From an uncultured Clostridium sp. (lineage in GTDB: Bacteria > Bacillota > Clostridia > Clostridiales > Clostridiaceae): a DNA stretch of 64,000 nucleotides. The notes under the pieces were generated by a model that made no database searches, had not been told where the DNA came from, and was given only the letters and a program-made list of their open reading frames with translations. Location: NCBI GenBank assembly GCA_900547475.1, contig URGW01000012.1:15841-79840 (forward strand). Direction: 5' to 3'. Shown here piece by piece: positions 8,390 to 16,130 of this stretch. Position 1 is the stretch's first letter; each line of letters begins with the position of its first letter. The translations under genes were made by a program, and so were the position numbers.

Positions 8390-10135
8390 TCAATTATTAT
8401 TATTATCTGAACTATAATTTTCACCTATAACTTTATCATAAGTAATCAAATCTAAAGCTTCATTTCGAGAATCAGAACTTTGAATGCTTGGTGAGTAAAG
8501 TGGATACTCCTTCATTAAATTCTTCATAGTGCTCATAAAATCAGTATTTTTAGAATTAATTAAGTCTGTAACAACATAAGGTATATAAAATGCAGAAATA
8601 GTATTAATATCTTTATTAAAAATATTAGAATCATAATTATTCCATAATATATATTTTTGGTTATAAATTAATTCTGCATTGTCATCAGAAACACCTAATC
8701 TATCATAAACATTATCATCTGGTGTGAAAAAAGGAAAATGATCACCAACAAAAACAAGTACTACATCTTCATCAAAGTCCTTTAACCAGTTTGTAAATTC
8801 TCTTAATTGATCACTAGTTTCCTTAATACCAGCTAAGTAATATGATAATTGATCTGTTCCTTCAGCAGTTTCTGCATAGTATGGTTGATGATTTTGCATA
8901 GTAGTAGCAAATATATAGCTTGGTCTTTCGTTTGATTGTAGAACACTTTTAATTTGATTGAAAACACTTTTATCAGAAATATATCTTCTAAAGTTTTCAG
9001 TTTCAACTGTCATATTATCATCAAAATATAATTCATCAAAGCCATATTCTGTGTATAATGTATCTCTATCATAAAAGGTTTTGCTAAAAGGATGAATATA
9101 GGCTGTACCATAACCAAGAGATTTAAAGTAACTAGGAATTGTATCTATGATCTCTTGTTTTTTCAGTAAATTTTGTGGAACTGAAGGTGTATTAAGCGCA
9201 TAGGTTGGTAAACCTGTCAATAATTCAAATTCAGTTCTTGTAGTATATCCTCCAAAGGTTGGAACTACACAATTTCCAACATACCCTTCAGATCCAACTG
9301 AATCAAATCCAGAGTAAATATTACTATCAATATCTAAAGAGTCAAAAACTCTAAAATCACTAAATGATTCAGACATAATAAAAATAATATTAGGATTATT
9401 TTCAGATGTAGTTTCAGAGTCTGTACTTGTATCATTATTAGATAATAAATTTTTTATAGAATCATAGCTATAATTTTCAGGTGGATCTACCATATCCATT
9501 AAATTTTCTGAGGTAGTTTTTGTTAAATAAGGAAGAAATCCTATATCACTAAACTGTTCATTACTTTCTAATATATTAGTAGCTGCTGGAGTTTCTATTT
9601 CAAAGACTGAAAAAATTTTTGCAGAAATAGGTGTTGCCAGTATTATAGTTATCAAGGAGCTTATAATAGCACAACTAAAAATACGTTTTTTAAGAGAAAA
9701 ATCTAAATTTAAGTTGTTTTTATAAGTTAAGAAAATATATAGTGCTAATATTATAAAGTTAATAATTAGTGGATAAGTAATTTTTAATGAAGCAAATTTT
9801 CCAACGTCACTTAAGTTTTTTGTCATTAATAAATCACTTATTACCAAATGACTACCGCTAGTTTTATATTTAAAATATTCAATACAAGAGAGAATATAAA
9901 GTATACCTCCGTGAATAGCAATAGATAAATAAGACTTTTTAAATATAAGAAAAATTACCACAAATAAGATGGTACAAATAATAATATTAAATAATAATAT
10001 GTTTGGTTTTTTTATTAAGAATTTTAATGTGTCATTGAAGTTTTGACAGATATTATATTCTAATAAAATTGATAAGAACAATGGGTATAATACAATTAAT
10101 AAATATTTAGTTGTATTTTTGAAATTAAGTTTCAT
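8390..10135 (-). CDS. LTA-synthase-like membrane phosphotransferase/sulfatase
   Basis: A 581-residue polytopic membrane protein with about five N-terminal membrane segments and an extracellular sulfatase-fold domain. The motifs match lipoteichoic-acid-synthase relatives: SES near the first metal ligand, a Thr-rich GGYTTRTEFELLTG block that holds the threonine nucleophile, and GDHFPFF with the Asp-His metal pair. It probably transfers glycerol-phosphate or a similar head group to a wall polymer or glycolipid. The ATG at 10135 follows AAAGGAG by about 12 bases; the longer frame to 10189 lacks a site. The tail ends in a run of asparagines. Confidence 0.82.
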   Translation of the reverse strand: MKLNFKNTTKYLLIVLYPLFLSILLEYNICQNFNDTLKFLIKKPNILLFNIIICTILFVVIFLIFKKSYLSIAIHGGILYILSCIEYFKYKTSGSHLVISDLLMTKNLSDVGKFASLKITYPLIINFIILALYIFLTYKNNLNLDFSLKKRIFSCAIISSLITIILATPISAKIFSVFEIETPAATNILESNEQFSDIGFLPYLTKTTSENLMDMVDPPENYSYDSIKNLLSNNDTSTDSETTSENNPNIIFIMSESFSDFRVFDSLDIDSNIYSGFDSVGSEGYVGNCVVPTFGGYTTRTEFELLTGLPTYALNTPSVPQNLLKKQEIIDTIPSYFKSLGYGTAYIHPFSKTFYDRDTLYTEYGFDELYFDDNMTVETENFRRYISDKSVFNQIKSVLQSNERPSYIFATTMQNHQPYYAETAEGTDQLSYYLAGIKETSDQLREFTNWLKDFDEDVVLVFVGDHFPFFTPDDNVYDRLGVSDDNAELIYNQKYILWNNYDSNIFNKDINTISAFYIPYVVTDLINSKNTDFMSTMKNLMKEYPLYSPSIQSSDSRNEALDLITYDKVIGENYSSDNNNN

Positions 10136-10362
10136 TATACGATAATAACTCCTTTCTGGTAAGATACCTTGAGAAATTACAAGAATCAAATATATTATAT
10201 ACTTAAAATATTCTTTTTGTAATTAGTTTAAGAGAATATTAAGAGAATTTTAATGGAATTTATAATAAAAATCCAATTTGTATGACATAAATTTACTTTT
10301 TAAATTTAAGCTATTTTGCACAAACTAATTTTAGTAAATAAAATTAGAATGGAGTGGTTGCA

Positions 10363-10590
10363 ATGTTTGGAATACCAGCAATTGAGTGGGTTGGATATGT
10401 AGCATCAATTATGATTGCTATATCTCTGATTATGAGTGATATAGTAAAGCTTAGAGTAATAAATTCAATAGGGTGCATATTATTTGCTATATATGGTTTT
10501 ACAGTAAAAGCTTATCCTGTTGGAATAATAAATTCATTTATATTCTTTGTGAATAGTTATTATTTATATAAGTTTTATAAAGATAAATAA
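10363..10590 (+). CDS. Small YgjV-like inner-membrane protein
   Basis: A 75-residue protein made of three hydrophobic segments, starting FGIPAIEWVGYVASIMIAIS. It resembles the YgjV family of small membrane proteins, of unknown function. The ATG at 10363 has GGAG eight bases upstream; the GTG at 10354 lies within that site. It stands alone between the divergent phosphotransferase gene and the MscS gene. Confidence 0.65.
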   Translation: MFGIPAIEWVGYVASIMIAISLIMSDIVKLRVINSIGCILFAIYGFTVKAYPVGIINSFIFFVNSYYLYKFYKDK

Positions 10591-10637
10591 AAATAATTAG
10601 TAATTTATTACATGTGCCTCAAATTTTTAACTTGAAG

Positions 10638-10665
10638 TTTACAAAAAGTTAAATATGTATATAAT
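10638..10665 (+). promoter_or_regulatory. Promoter of the mscS-like gene
   Basis: TTTACA (10638-10643) and TATAAT (10660-10665) are 16 bases apart. Transcription would start near 10672, which rules out the ATG at that position as the translation start and supports the one at 10705. Confidence 0.5.
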
Positions 10666-10704
10666 AAAATAATGAATAAAATTAGGGAGGCGCTTTGTAC
10701 AAAT

Positions 10705-11529
10705 ATGAACTTAGAAAAATATTTAAACAAAATTATTAATTGGGCAACTACAGAAGGAGTAAGGTTAATTATAGGATTAATTTTATTATGGATTGGATGG
10801 AAGCTTGTTAAAAAGGTAGTAAATATAATGAGCAAAGCTTTAAATAAAAGAAATGTAGATGCCACAGTAGCCACATTTTTAGAGGGTTTTGTAGAAGTGG
10901 TGTTAAAGGCAATAGTAATTTATACATTCTTAGAATATGTAGGTATTAAAACAACAGGAATAGCAGCATTAGTTGCATCTGCTGGGGTTGCTATAGGGCT
11001 TGCATTACAAGGTAGTTTATCTAATTTTGCAGGAGGAGTAATAATATTATTAATAAGACCTTTTAATGTTGGAGATTATATTGAAGGATCTGGTCATTCA
11101 GGTACTATTGAAAAAATAGGAATGTTTTATACACATATGACAACGACAGATAATAAGCTTATACTTGTTCCAAATGGTAATTTAGCAAATGGAAGTATTG
11201 TAAATTATTCAGCAAAAGAGTTAAGAAGAGTAGATTTAACTTTTGGAGTTGGATATGAGCAAGATGTTCTTAAGGTAAAGAGAGTATTATCAAATATTGT
11301 AGACGCACATGATTTAATTTTAAAAGATCCTGAACCGTTTATAGCCCTTTCTGCACATGGAGATAGTGCTGTTAATTTCGTAGTAAGAGCATGGGTTAAT
11401 AATAAGGATTATTGGAAAGTTTATTTTGATTTACTTGAAACAGCTAAAATTAGGTTTGATGAAGAAGATATTAGCATACCATATCCACAAATGGATTTAC
11501 ATATAAAAAAAGATGAAATAACAAAATAA
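10705..11529 (+). CDS. Small-conductance mechanosensitive channel, MscS family
   Basis: A 274-residue channel that opens under membrane tension to release solutes in osmotic downshock. Three membrane helices precede the pore-lining helix, whose Gly/Ala pattern is visible in AGVAIGLALQGSLSNFAGG. The RPFNVGDYI stretch then leads into the cytoplasmic beta domain. The AGGGAGG site at 10684-10690 lies 14 bases before this ATG, longer than usual, but the promoter position argues against the upstream ATG at 10672. Confidence 0.9.
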   Translation: MNLEKYLNKIINWATTEGVRLIIGLILLWIGWKLVKKVVNIMSKALNKRNVDATVATFLEGFVEVVLKAIVIYTFLEYVGIKTTGIAALVASAGVAIGLALQGSLSNFAGGVIILLIRPFNVGDYIEGSGHSGTIEKIGMFYTHMTTTDNKLILVPNGNLANGSIVNYSAKELRRVDLTFGVGYEQDVLKVKRVLSNIVDAHDLILKDPEPFIALSAHGDSAVNFVVRAWVNNKDYWKVYFDLLETAKIRFDEEDISIPYPQMDLHIKKDEITK

Positions 11530-11541
11530 ATTTAGTTTTAT

Positions 11542-11591
11542 ACTTCCTATAAGTTTTAAGGTTTATTTAGAGCTTATAGGGAGTTTTTTTA
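11542..11591 (+). terminator. Terminator after the MscS gene
   Basis: Arms ACTTCCTATAAG and CTTATAGGGAGT (11542-11553, 11573-11584) pair with one mismatch and are followed by a run of T. Confidence 0.75.
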
Positions 11592-11688
11592 GTATATTAT
11601 GTTGCTTTTTATATAATAAAATAAGCTTATAGTGTATAATAGTAATTAAATGTTAATAGTAAACTTAATGGGGAAAAAGAGGTGTAAA

Positions 11689-13269
11689 ATGAAAAATATA
11701 ATGGATTCACTTTTAGGTCTTTACGATATGATGGAAAAAGATTTTGGTGAAGAAAGAAAAAAGAAAAGAAACTTTAAATATATAAGAACTTATTTTGATA
11801 TGGAAGAGCATGATGGATATACAATAGATGATCAAACCTGGGATGATTTCAATATGGATGAAGTTTTTGCTAAGGTTGATAGAACTTATAGTAGTGCGGG
11901 AGAAGCAATTTTATATAAAATGCTTAGAAACCCACTTCATGATAAGAAGAAATTAGAGGAAAGAGATGAATTAGTTGAAATATTAAGAAAATCTACTGAT
12001 TTAAGAACAAAATTACAAATGATTTATTTCAAGCTAGGATATGATAAAAAAAATACATTCTTAGATATGATAATGGAATCTTTGGAGGAAAATAAAACTA
12101 AATATTATTTATATATTTTATTTGGTAGAGTTTTAATGTTTGGAACAATAATATTATCTATATTATTAAAAGAGCCTAGATTACTTTTAGCTACATTTAT
12201 ATTGTTATGGGTTAATGTATTTATTAATGATAAGGAAAGAAAAAATATTAAATCACAAGGGCTACTTTACTTAAGAAATATTATAATTTCTGCAAAAAAA
12301 ATTCAAGAGATAAAACATCCTGCAATTGAAATTTATAGTAATAAAATTAAAGCGTTATTAAAAGAATTAAAGGGAATTGATAGTGCTACTAAACCAATTC
12401 AATTGGCTAATACAGCTGGTGGAGTTTTTGAAGTTTTAACTATTCCATTTTTATTAGAGGAAACTGCTTTTTATAGAATTGCTAGCTTATTAGAGGAAAA
12501 GAGAGAGTATATTTTAGATTTATATTATTTAATAGGTGAAATAGAGAGTTATATGTCTATAGCATCTTATAAAGAAGAAATAAAAGGAAGGTATACTAAG
12601 CCTAAATTTGTAGATAAAGTTGGTATTAATATAGTAGATGGTGTACACCCATTAATAAAAGATGCAGTTCCTAACTCAATTAATTTTGAGAAAAGGGGAA
12701 TTGTTTTAACAGGGACAAATATGGCAGGAAAGTCTACATTTTTAAGAATGATAGGTCTTAATATTATATTTGCACAAACATTTAATTTTACATTAACTAA
12801 AAAGTATGAAGCATGTTTATTTAATATAGTTTCATCAATAAGTCCAAGTGATGATGTTACTTTAGGAAAGAGTTATTATATGGCTGAGGCTGAAGCGTTA
12901 CTTAGAATAATTAAAGCTTTAGAATTAGATTTGCCAGTATTCTGTCCAATAGATGAAATATTCAGAGGGACGAATCCAATTGAAAGAATAGCATCTTCTG
13001 CAGAAATACTAAAATATATTAATAGCAAAGATAGTATATCAATAGTTGCAACACATGATAGGGAGCTTACAGATATTCTTAAAGAAAATTATGACTTTTT
13101 CTATTTTAGTGAAAAAGTAGATAGTAAGGGATTAAATTTTGATTATAAGCTAAAAAGAGGAGTATCTAAAACACGTAATGCTATTAAGTTATTAGATCAT
13201 ATAGGTTATCCAAAAGAGATAATAAAAAAATCTTATAATAGGGCTGAAACTTTAGAAAAATATATGTAG
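11689..13269 (+). CDS. Membrane-associated MutS-family ATPase
   Basis: A 526-residue MutS homologue with the lever/clamp-like and ATPase parts but no mismatch-recognition domain. The Walker A motif GTNMAGKST starts near residue 342, followed by the DE of Walker B in CPIDEIFRGTNP and the ATHD motif. Two hydrophobic segments at about residues 139-183 are predicted to cross the membrane, which is odd for a DNA-repair ATPase. It also lacks the Smr nuclease tail of MutS2. The ATG at 11689 with GAGGTG upstream is preferred to the ATG at 11650. Its function is unknown; a role in classical mismatch repair is unlikely. Confidence 0.82.
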   Translation: MKNIMDSLLGLYDMMEKDFGEERKKKRNFKYIRTYFDMEEHDGYTIDDQTWDDFNMDEVFAKVDRTYSSAGEAILYKMLRNPLHDKKKLEERDELVEILRKSTDLRTKLQMIYFKLGYDKKNTFLDMIMESLEENKTKYYLYILFGRVLMFGTIILSILLKEPRLLLATFILLWVNVFINDKERKNIKSQGLLYLRNIIISAKKIQEIKHPAIEIYSNKIKALLKELKGIDSATKPIQLANTAGGVFEVLTIPFLLEETAFYRIASLLEEKREYILDLYYLIGEIESYMSIASYKEEIKGRYTKPKFVDKVGINIVDGVHPLIKDAVPNSINFEKRGIVLTGTNMAGKSTFLRMIGLNIIFAQTFNFTLTKKYEACLFNIVSSISPSDDVTLGKSYYMAEAEALLRIIKALELDLPVFCPIDEIFRGTNPIERIASSAEILKYINSKDSISIVATHDRELTDILKENYDFFYFSEKVDSKGLNFDYKLKRGVSKTRNAIKLLDHIGYPKEIIKKSYNRAETLEKYM

Positions 13270-13275
13270 GATTGT

Positions 13276-13322
13276 AAGCTGCTTTAGGTAATAAATGAAA
13301 TTGCCTAAAGTAGCTTATTTTT
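13276..13322 (+). terminator. Terminator after the MutS-like gene
   Basis: A 16-bp stem with two G-U pairs (13276-13291, 13301-13316) is followed by ATTTTTG. The remaining bases up to 13494 are A-rich and show nothing else clear. Confidence 0.75.
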
Positions 13323-13494
13323 GATTATTTAAAAATACTCAAATTAAAATAATATGTAGAAAAACAAAGTATTTCAAAAAATAGGGAAAAATTATGCAGA
13401 TATATTTTGGAAAAAAATACCTAAAAAATCTGTAAATTTAGAAAAAAAAAACCTATAATTAAGTATAGGAGTTCAAAAGGGTGGAGGGGATATT

Positions 13495-14559
13495 TTGAAA
13501 AGGAAGAATAGAGTTAAAGTAATATTTATAATAATTATAGGAATGATTTTATTGGCACTACCTGTGGCTATGCAAGTTAAGGGAGAAGTTTCTAATAAAG
13601 TATTAGATAAATATGTTGCTATAGGTGATGAAATATCTATAGAAGCAAATAATGATTATGATATTTCATATGTTTCATTAATTAAAGATTTTTTATATGC
13701 AGTAAATGATAATTTAGATTACAGTAATTTAAGTGAGGTAGGAATAACTTCTTCAGAGCTATTAAATATAATAGACAAAAATAAGGAAGAAATAAAAGAT
13801 TCAGATTTAATTACAGTATCAATTGGAGGAAATAATATATTAAATGCTATATTGAGAAATTTAAATATAGATGAAAGCATATTACAAGGCTGTGATGAAG
13901 AAACCTTCGATTCTATAATAAGTGAGTATTTAAATAGTGATGAAATAAAAAGTGAAATTTTGAATGAAGTAAATAAATTTTCAAAGGACTTTCCTAGTAT
14001 AATAAAAAAAATTAAAAAATTAGCACCAGAAGCAGATATATATGTAAATACAGTATATAATCCTATTAATAAAAAATGTAATATTTATGATTTTTTTGAT
14101 GAACAAATAAATTTAATTAATGATTTAATAGTTAAAAATAATAGCAATAATGATTATAAAATAATAGATTGTTATCACATATTAAATAGTGAGGAAGTTT
14201 TAAATTTTAAGATTGAAAATGGAGTAGTTAGGATTTCGCCTAATAAAGTTGGACATGCAATGATGGCAACACAAGTAGTTTCAGCTTATGAAGAGTATGT
14301 TAACTTGGAGGTAGATAAGATTACATCAAGTAGCGAAAAGATTAAAGGTAAGACTGTTCCTAATAGTAATATTATTGTTGTATCTGAAAATGGAACTGTA
14401 GGAACAACTAGATCAAAAGCTAATGGAGAATTTCAAATTGAAATATCACCTATGGTTTCTGGAACTAATATAGAAGTATTAGTCTATGATAAAAAGATTT
14501 TTTCTATATTGTACAAATTTGAGAAATTAGTAGTTAAAAAGGATTTATTTACATCATAG
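13495..14559 (+). CDS. Secreted SGNH/GDSL-like protein with degenerate active site
   Basis: A 354-residue protein with an N-terminal membrane/signal segment (about residues 8-28), an SGNH-hydrolase-like domain and a C-terminal Ig-like/adhesion-type module of about 70 residues. The block I motif reads AIGDEIS, with E46 where the nucleophilic serine should be. Block III (SIGGNN) is preserved. In block V the usual DxxHP reads VRISP, so the catalytic Asp-His pair seems lost. It is therefore probably a pseudo-enzyme used for binding. The TTG start is supported by GGAGGGG six bases upstream. It is followed by a second secreted-protein gene. Confidence 0.7.
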   Translation: MKRKNRVKVIFIIIIGMILLALPVAMQVKGEVSNKVLDKYVAIGDEISIEANNDYDISYVSLIKDFLYAVNDNLDYSNLSEVGITSSELLNIIDKNKEEIKDSDLITVSIGGNNILNAILRNLNIDESILQGCDEETFDSIISEYLNSDEIKSEILNEVNKFSKDFPSIIKKIKKLAPEADIYVNTVYNPINKKCNIYDFFDEQINLINDLIVKNNSNNDYKIIDCYHILNSEEVLNFKIENGVVRISPNKVGHAMMATQVVSAYEEYVNLEVDKITSSSEKIKGKTVPNSNIIVVSENGTVGTTRSKANGEFQIEISPMVSGTNIEVLVYDKKIFSILYKFEKLVVKKDLFTS

Positions 14560-14674
14560 TTTTATGTCTATACAATGGTGTTGGACAATAATAATTTGGC
14601 TGAAAAAGGGTAATACTAAACTTGAAATACTTAGGAGTAATAATAAACTAAAGAAAACATTGGAGGAAAAAGTT

Positions 14675-15157
14675 ATGAAGAAAAAAGTTGTATCATTATT
14701 AATATGTTCTGCATTAATGATGGTTGAAGGTGTTACTACTTATGCACAAACTTTAGGTATTAGTCCAGCAGATGGTAATAAGACTACAATAGAAGCGCCT
14801 TCAGAAAATAAAGAGGAAAAGAAGGAGAAGGAAACTTCAGCTCCAGAAGAAAAGAGTACAGAAGAAAAGAGTAAAAGGACTTCTAAGGAATCATCAAAAG
14901 ATGACGTAGAAGATACTTCAAGGAATTCTTGTAAGAAGAAAGAAAAGAAAAAAGAAAAAGAAGATAAGAAAAAATGTAAAGACGATAAAAAAGATCATAA
15001 GAAGCATGACAAAAAAGATGGAGATAAATGCAAGGAAGATGTAAAGAAGGAAGAGAGTAAGTGTAAAGATAATAAAAAGGAAGAAAATAAGTGTAAATGC
15101 AGGGATGAAGAAAATTCTGATAAAATAGAAAATTCTTCAGAAAAAGCTGCAGAATAA
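14675..15157 (+). CDS. Secreted Lys/Glu/Asp-rich protein with scattered cysteines
   Basis: A 160-residue protein with a clear signal peptide (cleavage probably after TTYA near residue 24). The rest is an extremely charged low-complexity tail of Lys, Glu and Asp with six cysteines, mostly in CK or KCK settings, and some histidines. No known domain is seen. It might bind metal or polyanions, but this is a guess. The start has GGAGG eight bases upstream; the longer frame from 14564 is not supported. It follows the degenerate SGNH gene by 115 bases without a terminator between, so the two are probably cotranscribed. Confidence 0.65.
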   Translation: MKKKVVSLLICSALMMVEGVTTYAQTLGISPADGNKTTIEAPSENKEEKKEKETSAPEEKSTEEKSKRTSKESSKDDVEDTSRNSCKKKEKKKEKEDKKKCKDDKKDHKKHDKKDGDKCKEDVKKEESKCKDNKKEENKCKCRDEENSDKIENSSEKAAE

Positions 15158-15167
15158 TATATTATTA

Positions 15168-15216
15168 AATTCTTCTAGTCAAGGAAAGTAATTTTCCTAG
15201 ACTAGGAGAATTTTTT
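15168..15216. terminator. Bidirectional terminator
   Basis: A long stem pairs AAATTCTTCTAGTC with its near-perfect inverse and extends through AGGAAA/TTTCCT. A T run lies on the + side and an A run upstream, so it can serve the + strand secreted-protein gene and the convergent Sir2 gene. Confidence 0.8.
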
Positions 15217-15222
15217 AATTTC

Positions 15223-15963
15223 CTAGGAAATTGAATTCACAGCAGCACTTAATACTTTTCCTATTGGATCATTAATAACTAAATCAGCTTTATTATCAGC
15301 AGAAGTTGAACTCTTATTAATAAGTACAAGATTCTTGCCAATAAAATAATCAATAAGGCCTGCAGCAGGATATACAACTAAGGAAGTGCCTCCTATTATT
15401 AATGTATCTGCATTAGCTATGGCATTTACAGCACCTCTAATAGTAGAATCATCTAAGCCTTCTTCATAAAGAACTACATCAGGCTTAATGCTACCACCAC
15501 ATTTAGTACAAGTAGGTATGCTTTTAGATTCTAAAATAAACTTTTCATCATAAAAAGCATGACATTTTACACAGTAATTTCTAAGAACTGAACCATGAAG
15601 CTCGTAAACTATTTTAGAACCAGCGGCCTGGTGTAATCCATCAATATTTTGAGTTATAACAGCTTTTAACTTGCCCATTTCTTCAAGCTTAGCTAAGGCT
15701 ATATGAGCTCCATTAGGTTTTGCTTCAGGATATATTAGTTTTGCTTTATAAAAATTAAAAAATTCTTCAGGATATCTAATATAAAAGCTATGTGAAACTA
15801 GTTGTTCTGGAGTAAATGTTATATTAAGTTTTTCATTAAATAATCCATTAGAACTTCTAAAGTCGGGTATACCAGACTCAGTTGAAACACCTGCACCGCC
15901 AAAGAAAACTATGTTATTACTTTCACTTAATATTTTGCTTAATTGCTCTATTTTATTTTCCAT
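15223..15963 (-). CDS. cobB: NAD-dependent protein deacylase, Sir2 family
   Basis: A 246-residue sirtuin that uses NAD+ to remove acetyl or other acyl groups from lysines. Visible are the Rossmann motif GGAGVSTESGIPDFR (22-36), the TQNIDGLH block, the catalytic histidine H123 and a zinc ribbon formed by C131, C134, C152 and C155. GGAGG lies upstream of the ATG. A structured leader precedes it (see 15974-16031). Confidence 0.93.
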   Translation of the reverse strand: MENKIEQLSKILSESNNIVFFGGAGVSTESGIPDFRSSNGLFNEKLNITFTPEQLVSHSFYIRYPEEFFNFYKAKLIYPEAKPNGAHIALAKLEEMGKLKAVITQNIDGLHQAAGSKIVYELHGSVLRNYCVKCHAFYDEKFILESKSIPTCTKCGGSIKPDVVLYEEGLDDSTIRGAVNAIANADTLIIGGTSLVVYPAAGLIDYFIGKNLVLINKSSTSADNKADLVINDPIGKVLSAAVNSIS

Positions 15964-15973
15964 AAGTAAACCT

Positions 15974-16031
15974 CCAAATTTTATATTTGGGTAGGTGAAC
16001 TTATCCAGGGACGTGAAACGTCATCGGATAA
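15974..16031 (-). promoter_or_regulatory. Structured 5' leader of the Sir2 gene
   Basis: On the minus strand an upstream hairpin (16001-16031) pairs TTATCC/GGATAA and GACG/CGTC around a symmetric three-base internal loop. A second small hairpin (15974-15990) overlaps the GG of the ribosome-binding site. The arrangement could sequester the site. I do not recognise a known riboswitch class. Confidence 0.4.
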
Positions 16032-16087
16032 AATCATCTCCATTTAATCTTTTAAGTATATTATATAATACTATTAAATTATTTATA

Positions 16088-16126
16088 AAGAAAAAAAAGT
16101 GCCTATAAATAAGTATTAGGCACTTT
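16088..16126 (-). terminator. Terminator of the aspartate decarboxylase gene
   Basis: Stem AAAGTGCCTA (16096-16105) pairs with 16117-16126. Read on the minus strand it is followed by a run of eight T. It lies five bases after the stop codon. Confidence 0.85.
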
Positions 16127-16130
16127 GGTA

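Noticed and set aside
10672..10704. Longer N-terminus for the MscS-like protein
   Set aside because: The promoter places the transcription start at about 10672, so this ATG would have no leader, and AGGGAGG lies downstream of it.
15974..16060. Fluoride riboswitch upstream of the Sir2 gene
   Set aside because: The leader has GGAGATGA at the start and ACCTACC at the end as in that class, but the loop of the first hairpin cannot pair with the 3' segment as the fluoride pseudoknot requires.
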